A stretch of DNA of 64,000 nt, taken from Arthrobacter sp. Leaf141. GTDB taxonomy: Bacteria > Actinomycetota > Actinomycetes > Actinomycetales > Micrococcaceae. Under the pieces are notes generated by a model. That model ran no database searches. It was not told where the DNA came from and saw only the letters and a list, made by a program, of their open reading frames with translations. How positions within the stretch are numbered: position 1 is the first letter of the stretch; each line of letters opens with the position of its first letter. Shown here in pieces: positions 8,524 to 17,517 of this stretch. Location of the stretch: contig NZ_LMOL01000003.1 of assembly GCF_001424565.1 (NCBI RefSeq), positions 1,198 through 65,197 on the forward strand, written 5' to 3'. Position numbers and translations under genes: made by a program.

Positions 8524-9747
8524 GCCCCGGCCGGCCCGGTTCGCCGCGTGGCCCAGCAGCTCCAGTGGGCCCCGCCATTTAAGGAGCGCGAACAGCACTC
8601 CCACGGCAACGGCAGCGCCCGCCTGAGCGAAGTACATGCCCTCCTCCGTCCACCCCGCAGGGAGCGGCTTGAGGTAGAGGGCGGAGACCACCCATACGTG
8701 GAGGGTATAGAGCGTCAGCGTCATGGCGCCGGCGCCGCGCAACGGCAGCAGCAGGTCAAGGTCCACCCATTCGGCCAGCCTGCCCAGCAGCAGGCAAGCA
8801 CCGATCACAGCCGCGGCCACGGCGGACGTGTGCAACAGGTCCAGGGTGGTCCCTGAATGCGGTGCTGCCGACGCCAGCCACCACCAGGACCCCTCCTGGG
8901 GTATCCCCGTGAGGTTGACCTGCAGGATGCTCTTCAGCGGATAGCCGGGCGCGTTCAGCAGGTCCTCCAGTGCTGCCCTGCCGCCCCAGTTCTCCATGGC
9001 CGTAACTCCAAGGGTTTTCGCCAGGACCGCGGTGACGGTTCCGCCCACCAGGAGCAGGACGGGAACCTGGGCCTTGCTGAGCGCCAGCCGGCCGATCACC
9101 AGGCCCACCAACAGGTACGACAACCATTGGAAGACGGGGTAGTAACCCGTGAAAAACAGGTCAGCGAGAAGCCGCGCCGGGGTCCCCAGATCCTCCCAGG
9201 AAGGGTTGTGTCCCAGTTTCAGCGGGGGAGTACCCGCCAGCAGCCAGGGCCGAAGCAGGTACGCCAGGACCGGTGAGGCGAGGAGCCAGCCTGCCGCCCA
9301 GGCGCACAAGGGCTTTAATCCCAACCCCATGAAGGGCAGGACGCACAGGAACAGCAACGCGTAATGGACCAGGATGATGGCCAGGTTCACTTCCAGCCCG
9401 CCCAGGGTGAGCCCGACGGCGGCAATCACCAGGGCGCGCAGTGCCACACCCCGCCGGGCTGCCCACAGCGGCGACCCGGCCAGGGGCTGGTGCTTTCCGG
9501 TGGACAGGGCGAGGCCCACACCGGCAAGGACAGCAAACAGGGCTGCTGCCCGGCCGGAAAAGGCCAGGCCAATCCAGGTGGGGGTCAGGTTGGCGTTCTG
9601 TTCAAACGTGGCCAGCAGGTGGGTGGCCATCATGCCCAGCAGGGCCAGGCCCCGGGCAGCGTCGATGCCGTAAAGCCGTCCTGTCGCTGGCCGGCCGGTG
9701 GGCTTTCCGGTCTTCCCGGTCGATCGGGCCTGACGGCTGGAAGTCAT
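8509..9747 (-). CDS. Polytopic membrane acyltransferase-like protein (HGSNAT/DUF1624-DUF418 type)
   Basis: 412 residues with about ten hydrophobic segments. The N-terminal GRLYGIDAARGLALLGMMATHLLATF is the signature of the heparan-alpha-glucosaminide N-acetyltransferase/DUF1624 group. The histidine in MATHLL is the residue expected to carry or face the acyl group in relatives. Further helices include AALFAVLAGVGLAL, ALVIAAVGLTLGGLEV and LTLYTLHVWVVSALYL. Such proteins are thought to move acetyl groups across the membrane to sugars, but the substrate here is unknown. It is convergent with the preceding gene and ends inside the 14-bp repeats. Confidence 0.75.
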   Translation of the reverse strand: MTSSRQARSTGKTGKPTGRPATGRLYGIDAARGLALLGMMATHLLATFEQNANLTPTWIGLAFSGRAAALFAVLAGVGLALSTGKHQPLAGSPLWAARRGVALRALVIAAVGLTLGGLEVNLAIILVHYALLFLCVLPFMGLGLKPLCAWAAGWLLASPVLAYLLRPWLLAGTPPLKLGHNPSWEDLGTPARLLADLFFTGYYPVFQWLSYLLVGLVIGRLALSKAQVPVLLLVGGTVTAVLAKTLGVTAMENWGGRAALEDLLNAPGYPLKSILQVNLTGIPQEGSWWWLASAAPHSGTTLDLLHTSAVAAAVIGACLLLGRLAEWVDLDLLLPLRGAGAMTLTLYTLHVWVVSALYLKPLPAGWTEEGMYFAQAGAAVAVGVLFALLKWRGPLELLGHAANRAGRGSQAG

Positions 9748-9862
9748 GACCAGATCGTCTCATACCGGGCCATGAAGGGCTGCGGCCCCGCAGCGCTCAA
9801 GCCACAAGGCCCAGGTCCCGGGCGGATTATCCAGCGGCCCATTCCATCCCGGGTGCGCACCC

Positions 9863-9898
9863 TTGAATTCGAATATATGTTCGAATAGACTGACCCGC
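9863..9898 (+). promoter_or_regulatory. LexA-controlled leaderless promoter
   Basis: TTGAAT (9863-9868), a 17-base spacer, TAGACT (9886-9891), seven bases and then ATG 9899. The box TCGAATATATGTTCGA at 9869-9884 fills the spacer. It matches the mycobacterial-type LexA consensus TCGAAC-N4-GTTCGA at 11 of 12 fixed positions. Bound LexA would block polymerase, so SOS induction of the next gene is expected. Confidence 0.8.
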
Positions 9899-10237
9899 AT
9901 GCACACTCCACCACACCGGGTCCCTGCCCCCGAAACCGGCAGTACGGGGCTTATGAAAGCCATGAGTCCGGGCACCGTCGACTACCTTTTCCGGCAGCTC
10001 GTAGCCGGCAGGCCGGCCGAGGACGTCCAATGGGCCAACGAGGGCATCAGCCTCACCGCACAGCCGGAGGGTGCTGAGCTCGCGCGCCGGCTGGCCGAGA
10101 CGGACCTTGACGCCCTCACTCCGCTGGAGCTCTTCAATTACGTCAGGGCCGCCCAGCGGCTGGCCGACTGGGCCGAAAACCTTCGGCAGGCAGCCGTTGG
10201 AAGATACTGCCACGCGCCGGAGCAACGGCCGGCCTGA
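9899..10237 (+). CDS. SOS-regulated DUF222-like small protein
   Basis: 112 residues. The segment LTPLELFNYVRAAQRLADWAENLRQAAVGRY resembles the N-terminal DUF222 helices of actinobacterial HNH/13E12-repeat proteins, but there is no HNH nuclease domain, so this is a short stand-alone version. ATG 9899 is chosen because it sits seven bases after the TAGACT -10 element, making it leaderless; an in-frame ATG 36 bases upstream lies before the -35 element. Genes of the 13E12 family are LexA targets in mycobacteria, which fits the LexA box here. Molecular role unknown. Confidence 0.7.
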   Translation: MHTPPHRVPAPETGSTGLMKAMSPGTVDYLFRQLVAGRPAEDVQWANEGISLTAQPEGAELARRLAETDLDALTPLELFNYVRAAQRLADWAENLRQAAVGRYCHAPEQRPA

Positions 10238-10390
10238 GCCTCCCACGCCCGTCCGCAGAGCGGCTTCCCGGGGCAGGCGGCCACCCGCCAGCACCGCAAA
10301 GCGGCTTCGGAAGCCCCATCATGACTTATGAAGCCGGTTGTTTGACGTTCATCACGCCCGTGGCATTGTCCTAACCAGCATGGGACAGGG

Positions 10391-10403
10391 TAACGTTTTT
10401 TCC
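10391..10403 (+). promoter_or_regulatory. Leaderless promoter of dapA
   Basis: TAACGT at 10391-10396, seven bases, ATG at 10404. The spacing selects 10404 over two earlier in-frame starts at 10338 and 10380. Confidence 0.6.
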
Positions 10404-11312
10404 ATGTCTGACTTTTCCGCGCACACCCCTGCCCTTGGTTCACTCCTGACTGCCATGGTTACTCCGTTCACCAAGGACGGCGCAGTGGACTACGAGCAGG
10501 CAAAAGCGCTCGCCACCAAGCTTGTGGATGACGGCTGCGACGGCCTGGTGGTCACCGGAACCACCGGCGAAACCTCCACCCTCACGGATGCGGAAAACCT
10601 CGGCATGTTCCGTGCCGTCAAGGAAGCTGTGGGGGACCGGGCCGCCATCATCGCCGGTACCGGCACCAACGACACGGCACACTCGGTTCACCTCTCCCAG
10701 GAAGCCGCAGCCCTCGGCGTCGACGGCCTGCTCCTGGTGACCCCTTACTACAACAAGCCCAGCCAGGCCGGCATCAGGGCGCATTTCGAGGCCGTCGCCA
10801 ACGCCGTCGACGTTCCCGTGATGCTCTACGACATTCCGGGCCGCTCCTCCATCGCCATCGAACCGGACACCATGATCCGCCTGGCGCAGCACCACAACAT
10901 CGTCGCCGTCAAGGACGCCAAGGCCGACTTCGTCGCCGCCGCACGCGTGATGGCCGAAACCGACCTCGCGTTCTACTCGGGCGACGACGGACTGACGCTG
11001 CCTTGGATGGCCCTCGGCGCCGTCGGCCTCGTCGGTGTCACCACGCACGTGGCCACCCGCCGGTTCCGCGAACTCATCAACGCCGTCAACGCCAACGACC
11101 TCGGCACCGCCCGGAAGATCAACGCCGAACTGCTGCCCGTGGTCCGCGCCACCATGACCCGGGTCCAGGGCGCCGTCGCAGCGAAACAGATTCTTAAATG
11201 GCAGGGAGTCCTGCCCAACTCGATTGTCCGTTTGCCCCTCGTGGAGCCGGACGAAGCCGAGATCGAAACCATCCGCGGGGATTTGGCGGAAGCGGGGCTG
11301 GTCTTCTCCTGA
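10404..11312 (+). CDS. dapA: 4-hydroxy-tetrahydrodipicolinate synthase DapA
   Basis: 302 residues. Condenses pyruvate with aspartate semialdehyde, the first committed step to lysine and diaminopimelate. Visible signatures are GLVVTGTTGETSTL (substrate loop), LLLVTPYYNKPSQ with the catalytic tyrosine, and IVAVKDAKAD carrying the Schiff-base lysine. The leaderless promoter fixes the start at MSDFSAHTPAL. It is followed after 40 bases by RNase J, the usual actinobacterial arrangement dapA-rnj-ftsK. Confidence 0.95.
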   Translation: MSDFSAHTPALGSLLTAMVTPFTKDGAVDYEQAKALATKLVDDGCDGLVVTGTTGETSTLTDAENLGMFRAVKEAVGDRAAIIAGTGTNDTAHSVHLSQEAAALGVDGLLLVTPYYNKPSQAGIRAHFEAVANAVDVPVMLYDIPGRSSIAIEPDTMIRLAQHHNIVAVKDAKADFVAAARVMAETDLAFYSGDDGLTLPWMALGAVGLVGVTTHVATRRFRELINAVNANDLGTARKINAELLPVVRATMTRVQGAVAAKQILKWQGVLPNSIVRLPLVEPDEAEIETIRGDLAEAGLVFS

Positions 11313-11352
11313 AAACGCTGACCCGCACCTTCCGCCTGGAAAGAAGTGCACT

Positions 11353-13044
11353 ATGACCCAAGTCGCCCTCACCGGCCTCGTTACTCCTCCCCGCCTGCCC
11401 CAGGGCACGCTGCGGATCGTCCCCCTGGGCGGGCTCGGGGAGATCGGCCGGAACATGGCCGTGTTCGAAATCGACGGCAAGCTGCTGATCGTGGACTGCG
11501 GTGTCCTCTTCCCTGAGGAAACCCAGCCCGGCGTGGACCTGATCCTGCCCGATTTCTCCTACATCGAGGACCGCCTCGACGACATCGTCGCCGTGGTCCT
11601 CACGCACGGCCACGAAGACCACATCGGCGCCGTTCCGTACCTGCTCCGGCTGCGCGCCGACATCCCGCTGGTGGGCTCGCAGCTCACGCTTGCCCTCATC
11701 GAGGCCAAGCTGCAGGAACACCGCATCCGGCCCTACACCTTGACCGTCGAGGAAGGGCAAGTGGAGAAGTTCGGTCCGTTCGAATGCGAATTCGTCGCCG
11801 TCAACCACTCAATCCCGGACGCCTTGGCCGTCTTCATCCGCACCGCAGGCGGCACCGTCCTGCACACGGGCGACTTCAAGATGGACCAGCTGCCCCTGGA
11901 CGGCCGCATCACCGACCTCCGGCACTTTGCCAAGCTCGGCGAAGAGGGCGTTGACCTGTTTATGTCGGACTCCACCAACGCCGACGTCCCCGGCTTCACC
12001 ACCGCGGAAAAGGAAATCGGCCCCACGCTGGAACGGCTGTTCGGCCAGGCCAGCAAGCGGATCATCGTCGCCTCGTTCTCCTCGCACGTGCACCGCGTCC
12101 AGCAGGTCCTTGACGCCGCGGCCAAGCACAACCGGAAGGTGGCCTTTGTGGGCCGCTCCATGGTGCGCAACATGGCCATCGCGGAGAAGCTTGGCTACCT
12201 TGACGTCCCTTCAGGCCTGATTGTGGACATCAAGAACATCGATAACCTGCCGGACAACCGCGTGGTCCTGATGTCCACCGGCTCGCAGGGCGAGCCCATG
12301 GCGGCGCTGTCCCGCATGGCCAACGGTGACCACAGGGTGGTGGTGGGTGACGGCGACACCGTCATCCTGGCCTCCAGCCTCATCCCCGGCAACGAAAACG
12401 CCGTCTTCCGGATCATCAACGGCCTGCTGAAGCTCGGCGCCGACGTGATCCACAAGGGCAATGCGAAGGTTCACGTCTCCGGCCACGCCGCCGCGGGCGA
12501 ACTGCTGTACTGCTACAACATCCTCGAGCCGCTGAACGCCATGCCGGTCCACGGCGAAACCCGCCATCTGATGGCCAATGGCAAGATCGCCATCGAATCC
12601 GGCGTTCCCGAGGCCAGCGTGATCCTCGCCGACAACGGCACCGTCATCGACCTCAAGGACCACCGCGCAGACGTGGTGGGCCAGGTCGAGGTCGGTTTTG
12701 TCTACGTCGACGGTTCCAGCGTGGGTGAAGTCACGGAAGCGGACCTCAAGGATCGCCAGACCTTGGGCGACGAAGGATTCATTTCCATCATCACCGTGAT
12801 CAACCGGACCACCGGCAAGGTGGTCTCCGGCCCCGAAATCCACGCCCGCGGCGTGGCCGAAGATGATTCAGTCTTCGATGAGATCATTCCCAAGATCAAC
12901 GCCGCCCTGGAAGAGGCAGTGCTGAACCGCACCGACCACACCAGCCACCAGCTGCAGCAGGTGGTCCGCCGGGTGGTGGGCACGTGGGTCAACCGCAAGC
13001 TCCGCCGCAAGCCGATGATCATCCCCGTGGTGCTCGAAGCGTAG
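11353..13044 (+). CDS. rnj: Ribonuclease J
   Basis: 563 residues. A metallo-beta-lactamase/beta-CASP nuclease with 5' exonuclease and endonuclease activity in RNA maturation and decay. The zinc-binding motif is LTHGHEDHIGAVPYLL. The beta-CASP segment (FMSDSTNADVPGFT, SFSSHVHRVQQVLDAA) and HVSGHAAAGEL follow, and the last 130 residues are the RNase J C-terminal domain. ATG 11353 follows a purine-rich GGAAAGAAG and starts the conserved part; the frame is open upstream into dapA but that part is not family-like. A perfect hairpin terminator lies just after the stop. Confidence 0.94.
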   Translation: MTQVALTGLVTPPRLPQGTLRIVPLGGLGEIGRNMAVFEIDGKLLIVDCGVLFPEETQPGVDLILPDFSYIEDRLDDIVAVVLTHGHEDHIGAVPYLLRLRADIPLVGSQLTLALIEAKLQEHRIRPYTLTVEEGQVEKFGPFECEFVAVNHSIPDALAVFIRTAGGTVLHTGDFKMDQLPLDGRITDLRHFAKLGEEGVDLFMSDSTNADVPGFTTAEKEIGPTLERLFGQASKRIIVASFSSHVHRVQQVLDAAAKHNRKVAFVGRSMVRNMAIAEKLGYLDVPSGLIVDIKNIDNLPDNRVVLMSTGSQGEPMAALSRMANGDHRVVVGDGDTVILASSLIPGNENAVFRIINGLLKLGADVIHKGNAKVHVSGHAAAGELLYCYNILEPLNAMPVHGETRHLMANGKIAIESGVPEASVILADNGTVIDLKDHRADVVGQVEVGFVYVDGSSVGEVTEADLKDRQTLGDEGFISIITVINRTTGKVVSGPEIHARGVAEDDSVFDEIIPKINAALEEAVLNRTDHTSHQLQQVVRRVVGTWVNRKLRRKPMIIPVVLEA

Positions 13045-13060
13045 GGCGCCTTACCCCCGC

Positions 13061-13096
13061 CAGGAAGGCCCGGTTCTTCGGAACCGGGCCTTCCTG
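13061..13096. terminator. Perfect 16-bp hairpin terminator with UUCG loop
   Basis: 13061-13076 pairs perfectly with 13081-13096 around a TTCG tetraloop. It lies 16 bases after the rnj stop and 55 before the ftsK -10 element, so it should end the dapA-rnj transcript. There is no clear T-run, which is common in actinobacteria. Confidence 0.85.
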
Positions 13097-13151
13097 CGTG
13101 GAACCGCACCCTGAAGGGCCCGAAATCCGCGGAATACCGGCCCGGTTCGGG

Positions 13152-13164
13152 TACCGTGGCTACC
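13152..13164 (+). promoter_or_regulatory. Leaderless promoter of ftsK
   Basis: TACCGT at 13152-13157 followed by seven bases and ATG 13165. A GTG at 13156 is in frame but lies inside the -10 element, so 13165 is the better start. Confidence 0.6.
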
Positions 13165-16074
13165 ATGGCCACACGTACTACTTCCGCGCCCAACGGGACC
13201 GGCAAGGGCAGCTCCGGCAACAAATCCGGCGGCTCCACGGGCCGCGGTTCCGGCGCGGCTGCCGCCCGGACCGGCCGGGCTGCCGGCTCCGCTGGTTTCC
13301 AGCGCACCCGCCAGCTTCCCGTCGTCGAGCACCACCAGCCCTGGCTGCTGCGGGTGGTGGGTGGTGCCTGGCTGGGCATCGGGCACCTGGTGGGCGGCGG
13401 CGTACGCCGGATCGGCCACGACGTCAGCGACCTCCCCGCGGAGGAACGCCGCGACGGCGCAGCCCTGTTCAACCTGGCCCTTGGCGTCTTCATCGCCACC
13501 TTCGCCTGGTGGGGCCTCACCGGCTGGTTCCCCGACGCCGTCTACGCCGTTGTCAACGGCACCTTCGGCTGGATGTCACTGCTGCTGCCGCTGATGCTCT
13601 TTGTGTGCGCTTTCCGGCTGTTCCGTAGTCCGTCCGACGGGCGCGGCAACAACCGGGTGGGCATCGGCTTCCTGATCATGACCTTCGCCGGCAGCGGCCT
13701 GGCCCACGTCATCGGCGGCCAGCCCACCGTGGCGCAGGGCTTCGACGGACTCCGGCAGGCCGGCGGCATGCTCGGCTTCCTGGCCGCGACTCCCCTGGCT
13801 GCCATTCACCCCGCCGTGCCCCTGGTGGCCTATGGCGTGGTGGCCTTCGTGTCGCTGCTCATCATCACCGCCACCCCCTTCGGCGCGATCCCGCGGCGGC
13901 TCCGCGGCGGCTACGAGCACCTGATGGGCATCGACCTGATGGAACAGGACGGGGACAGCGACACCCACGACCGCAGCTACCTGGAGCGCCCGGCACCGGC
14001 GGCACCCAAAAAGAAGAAGCGCCGCCTCTTCGGCAGGGACGACGACGGCGATACAGGTTTGGAGGGCTACGTCGGGGACGAGGCCTTCGAGCATGCAGTG
14101 ATCGATGACGACGCTGAAGCACCGAAGAAGGGCCGCCCGGCCCCGGGCGTCCGCCGTCCCACCCAGGCGGAAATCGCCGTCGAGAAGATCAAGGCGGCCC
14201 AGGGCCTGGGCAGCGCCGCCGCGCCGGCCGGGAACGCCACGGAGTCCATCCCGCTGATCACGCCCGGCATGGCCGCAGCCGGCCTGGCAGCCTCCGCGGC
14301 GCCCGCCGCAGCCCCGCACGTTCCGGCCAAGCCGGTCACGCCCGCGCCGCCGCCCACCCCCATCCCGCAGCGCACCGAGCAGCTGTCCCTGGCCGGCGAC
14401 GTTACCTACACCCTGCCGTCGTCGGACGTCCTGACCCCCGGGTCCATCCCCAAGGAACGCACCGAAGCCAACGACGCCATTGTTGCCTCCCTCACGGAAA
14501 CCCTGACCCAGTTTAATGTCGAGGCCCAGGTCACCGGGTTCAGCCGCGGCCCAACCGTGACCCGGTACGAGATTGAACTTTCGCCGGGCACCAAGGTGGA
14601 GCGGGTTACGGCCCTGTCCAAAAACATCTCCTACGCCGTTGCCTCCAGCGATGTGCGCATCCTGAGCCCCATCCCGGGAAAGTCCGCCATCGGGATCGAA
14701 ATCCCCAACACGGACCGCGAGACGGTCTCGCTCGGCGACGTGCTCCGCAGCCAGAACGCCCGCCGCACCGACCACCCCATGGTGATGGGTGTGGGCAAGG
14801 ACGTTGAGGGCGGCTACGTGGTGGCCAACCTCGCCAAAATGCCCCACCTGCTGGTGGCCGGTGCCACCGGTGCCGGTAAGTCCTCATTTGTGAACTCGAT
14901 GATCACCTCCATCCTCATGCGGGCCACCCCGGACGAGGTGCGGATGGTTATGGTGGACCCCAAGCGTGTGGAGCTCACCGCCTATGAAGGTGTCCCGCAC
15001 CTGATCACCCCCATCATCACCAACCCCAAAAAGGCCGCCGAGGCGCTGCAGTGGGTGGTCCGGGAAATGGATGCCCGCTACGATGACTTGGCCAACTACG
15101 GTTTCAAGCACATCGACGACTTCAACAAGGCCGTCCGCGCCGGCAAAGTCCAGCCGCCCGTCGATTCCAAGCGGGTCATCCGGCCGTACCCGTACCTGCT
15201 GGTGATCGTGGATGAGCTCGCCGACCTCATGATGGTGGCCCCGCGCGATGTTGAGGATTCCATTGTCCGCATCACCCAGTTGGCCCGCGCCGCCGGCATC
15301 CACCTGGTGCTCGCCACCCAGCGGCCGTCCGTGGATGTTGTCACCGGCCTGATCAAGGCCAACGTGCCCTCCCGCATGGCCTTCGCCACGTCCTCCGTGA
15401 CGGACTCCCGCGTGGTCCTTGACCAGCCCGGCGCCGAGAAGCTGATTGGCCAGGGTGACGCGCTGTTCCTGCCCATGGGCGCCTCCAAGGCCATGCGTGT
15501 CCAGGGCGCCTGGGTCACCGAATCGGAAATCCACAAGGTGGTGGAACACGTCAAGGGCCAGCTGAAGGCCGTCTACCGCGACGATGTGGCCCCCGAGGCG
15601 CAGAAGAAGCAGATCGACGACGACATCGGGGACGACCTCGAGGTCCTGCTGCAGGCCACCGAACTGGTGGTCACCACCCAGTTCGGCTCCACCTCCATGC
15701 TCCAGCGGAAACTGCGTGTGGGCTTCGCGAAGGCGGGCCGGCTGATGGACCTGCTGGAGTCCAGGGGAGTGGTGGGTCCCTCCGAGGGCTCCAAGGCCCG
15801 CGACGTCCTGGTCAAGCCGGACGATCTTGCCCCCGTCCTCGCCGCGATGAAGGGCCAGGACGCACCCGCCGTACCTGACGCCCAGACTGCGGCGCTGAGC
15901 GATAACGCCAACGCCAACGTCGCCCAGGGCGGCTACGCCGAGGACCTGGTGGCCGCGGATCTGGACCAGCGCAAGCAGAACGTGGAATATTACGACGGCT
16001 CGGATTCGGCCCCGGGAGGCTACGGAGATGACGAGGAAGGCTCCGAGGACGCCTGGTCGCTGACCGGACGCTAG
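13165..16074 (+). CDS. ftsK: DNA translocase FtsK/SpoIIIE family
   Basis: 969 residues. A septum-associated DNA pump that clears chromosome ends during division. The N-terminal part has four or five membrane helices (for example GVFIATFAWWGLTGWF, GWMSLLLPLMLFVCAF, HPAVPLVAYGVVAFVSLLIITATPF). An Ala/Pro-rich linker follows to about residue 410. The RecA-like motor carries Walker A VAGATGAGKSSFVNSM, Walker B YLLVIVDELADLMM and the conserved LATQRPSVDVVTGLIKANVP. The C-terminal winged-helix gamma domain (LRVGFAKAGRLMDLLESRGVVGPSEGSKARDVL) recognises polar DNA motifs. Twenty-three bases separate it from pgsA. Confidence 0.95.
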   Translation: MATRTTSAPNGTGKGSSGNKSGGSTGRGSGAAAARTGRAAGSAGFQRTRQLPVVEHHQPWLLRVVGGAWLGIGHLVGGGVRRIGHDVSDLPAEERRDGAALFNLALGVFIATFAWWGLTGWFPDAVYAVVNGTFGWMSLLLPLMLFVCAFRLFRSPSDGRGNNRVGIGFLIMTFAGSGLAHVIGGQPTVAQGFDGLRQAGGMLGFLAATPLAAIHPAVPLVAYGVVAFVSLLIITATPFGAIPRRLRGGYEHLMGIDLMEQDGDSDTHDRSYLERPAPAAPKKKKRRLFGRDDDGDTGLEGYVGDEAFEHAVIDDDAEAPKKGRPAPGVRRPTQAEIAVEKIKAAQGLGSAAAPAGNATESIPLITPGMAAAGLAASAAPAAAPHVPAKPVTPAPPPTPIPQRTEQLSLAGDVTYTLPSSDVLTPGSIPKERTEANDAIVASLTETLTQFNVEAQVTGFSRGPTVTRYEIELSPGTKVERVTALSKNISYAVASSDVRILSPIPGKSAIGIEIPNTDRETVSLGDVLRSQNARRTDHPMVMGVGKDVEGGYVVANLAKMPHLLVAGATGAGKSSFVNSMITSILMRATPDEVRMVMVDPKRVELTAYEGVPHLITPIITNPKKAAEALQWVVREMDARYDDLANYGFKHIDDFNKAVRAGKVQPPVDSKRVIRPYPYLLVIVDELADLMMVAPRDVEDSIVRITQLARAAGIHLVLATQRPSVDVVTGLIKANVPSRMAFATSSVTDSRVVLDQPGAEKLIGQGDALFLPMGASKAMRVQGAWVTESEIHKVVEHVKGQLKAVYRDDVAPEAQKKQIDDDIGDDLEVLLQATELVVTTQFGSTSMLQRKLRVGFAKAGRLMDLLESRGVVGPSEGSKARDVLVKPDDLAPVLAAMKGQDAPAVPDAQTAALSDNANANVAQGGYAEDLVAADLDQRKQNVEYYDGSDSAPGGYGDDEEGSEDAWSLTGR

Positions 16075-16085
16075 GCGCTGGCAGG

Positions 16086-16097
16086 TAGCCTAGGAGG
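16086..16097 (+). promoter_or_regulatory. Leaderless promoter of pgsA
   Basis: TAGCCT at 16086-16091, then six bases, then GTG 16098. The six bases are AGGAGG, which looks like a Shine-Dalgarno sequence but directly abuts the GTG and so could not act as one. Confidence 0.6.
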
Positions 16098-16742
16098 GTG
16101 ACTAGCACCGATGCAACCGCCGCCGGCTCCAGCCGTGCCGGGGTCTGGAACCTGCCCAACATCCTGACCATGATCCGCATCGCCCTGGTGCCCTTCTTTG
16201 TCTGGTTCCTGCTTGCCGACGCGCCTGGCCTGGAAAGCACCTCCGGGCCGTGGCGCTGGGCGGCAGTGGCCGTGTTCGCCGTCGCGATCTACACGGACAA
16301 GCTCGACGGCGACATCGCCAGGAGCCGGAACCTCATCACCGACTTCGGCAAAATCGCCGACCCCATCGCCGACAAGATGCTTATTGGGTCCGCGCTGGTG
16401 ATGCTTTCCGTCCTTGGTGAGCTGCCCTGGTGGGTCACCGTGGTGATCCTGGTCCGTGAATGGGGGATCACGGCGCTGCGCTTCGTGGTGATCCGCTACG
16501 GCGTGATCCCAGCCTCCCGCGGCGGGAAGCTGAAAACGGTGGTCCAGACGCTGGCCATCTTCCTGTACCTGCTGCCGCTCGCCGCCATTGCCGGCTGGCT
16601 GACCTGGGTGGCGCTGGCCGTGATGCTGGCGGCCGTGGCCATCACGGTCTGGACCGGCGTCGAATACGTCGTTGAAGCACTGCGCCTCCGGACCAAAGGC
16701 AAACTGCAGGCCAAAACCGGCAACGGTCCGGCAGCACCATGA
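16098..16742 (+). CDS. pgsA: CDP-diacylglycerol-glycerol-3-phosphate phosphatidyltransferase
   Basis: 214 residues. A membrane enzyme for phosphatidylglycerol synthesis. The CDP-alcohol phosphotransferase motif D-x2-DG-x2-AR-x8-G-x3-D-x3-D is complete (DKLDGDIARSRNL, then DFGKIADPIADK). About six hydrophobic segments are visible. GTG 16098 is supported by the leaderless promoter. The stop overlaps the ATG of the cinA-type gene (ATGA), as in many actinobacteria. Confidence 0.93.
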   Translation: MTSTDATAAGSSRAGVWNLPNILTMIRIALVPFFVWFLLADAPGLESTSGPWRWAAVAVFAVAIYTDKLDGDIARSRNLITDFGKIADPIADKMLIGSALVMLSVLGELPWWVTVVILVREWGITALRFVVIRYGVIPASRGGKLKTVVQTLAIFLYLLPLAAIAGWLTWVALAVMLAAVAITVWTGVEYVVEALRLRTKGKLQAKTGNGPAAP

Positions 16743-17224
16743 GCAGCCTGCACCTGCTGGCCGGGCAGGCGGTTGCGGCGGCGCTCGACGCCGGAACCAC
16801 CGTGGCAACGGCCGAATCCCTGACCGCGGGGATGGTCTCCGCCATCCTGGCCGACACCCCCGGCGCATCAGGCATGCTGCAAGGCGGGGTGGTGGCGTAC
16901 CGGAACTCGGTGAAGGAAGAGGTCCTGCACGTCTCCGGCAGCCTCCTGGCCAGCGCCGGATCCGTGGACGCGGACGTCGCCGCCGCCATGGCGGCAGGCG
17001 CCCGGACCGTCCTCGGCGCCGGCATCGGCGTGTCCACCACTGGCGTGGCGGGCCCCGAACCGCACGACGGCAAACCCGTGGGAACCGTTTACATCGGTGT
17101 CGCCACCGCGGCCGGCGCTGAAGCGTTTGGTTACTCGTTCGCCGGGAGCCGGGCGGAAATCCGCGGCCAGGCGTGCGCTGCCGCCCTCGAACGGTTGCTG
17201 GCTGCGCTGGCCGCCCAGGCGTAA
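16739..17224 (+). CDS. CinA-family amidohydrolase (C-terminal domain only)
   Basis: 161 residues corresponding to the stand-alone C-terminal domain of CinA, related to PncC nicotinamide-mononucleotide deamidase. Signatures: TVATAESLTAGMVSAILADTPGAS, FQGG-like LQGGVVAY, GVSTTGVAGPEPHDGKPVGTVYIGV. It overlaps pgsA by 4 bases and lies upstream of the clgR-type regulator, the standard order next to recA. The historical link to competence does not imply that function here. Recycling of NMN is the likelier role. Confidence 0.88.
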   Translation: MSSLHLLAGQAVAAALDAGTTVATAESLTAGMVSAILADTPGASGMLQGGVVAYRNSVKEEVLHVSGSLLASAGSVDADVAAAMAAGARTVLGAGIGVSTTGVAGPEPHDGKPVGTVYIGVATAAGAEAFGYSFAGSRAEIRGQACAAALERLLAALAAQA

Positions 17225-17333
17225 CACCATTCCCGGCAACCCTTTGAGTGCTGCCTGTGGGATGCGCCACATAGTTACCGGACGTAAAGTAGCCGGGAAC
17301 AAATGCCACCGGCGATTAGTTATTACATTGTGT

Positions 17334-17362
17334 CGCTTCCGAAGAGCGGAGGCGCCTAGGAT
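17334..17362 (+). promoter_or_regulatory. Candidate clgR promoter with overlapping dyad
   Basis: TAGGAT (17357-17362) is a plausible -10 element. The inverted repeat CGCTTCCGAAGAGCG (17334-17348) covers the expected -35 position. A dyad overlapping the promoter of an XRE-type regulator suggests autoregulation. The half-sites CGCT/AGCG resemble those of known ClgR sites, but the spacing differs from the C. glutamicum consensus as I remember it, so the assignment is tentative. Confidence 0.35.
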
Positions 17363-17517
17363 GAAATCACCACGTTGGCCCGCATCTCCGCGGACCTGAC
17401 ATAAGAGGGAGCAAGGCGATACAGATGGTAAAGCAGCCCGTATCCGTAAACGGCGTTGTCCGCTGGAAGGATGTGGGCCTCGCCGATCAGGCTAAGAGCG
17501 AACAGAAGGAGCGCAAG

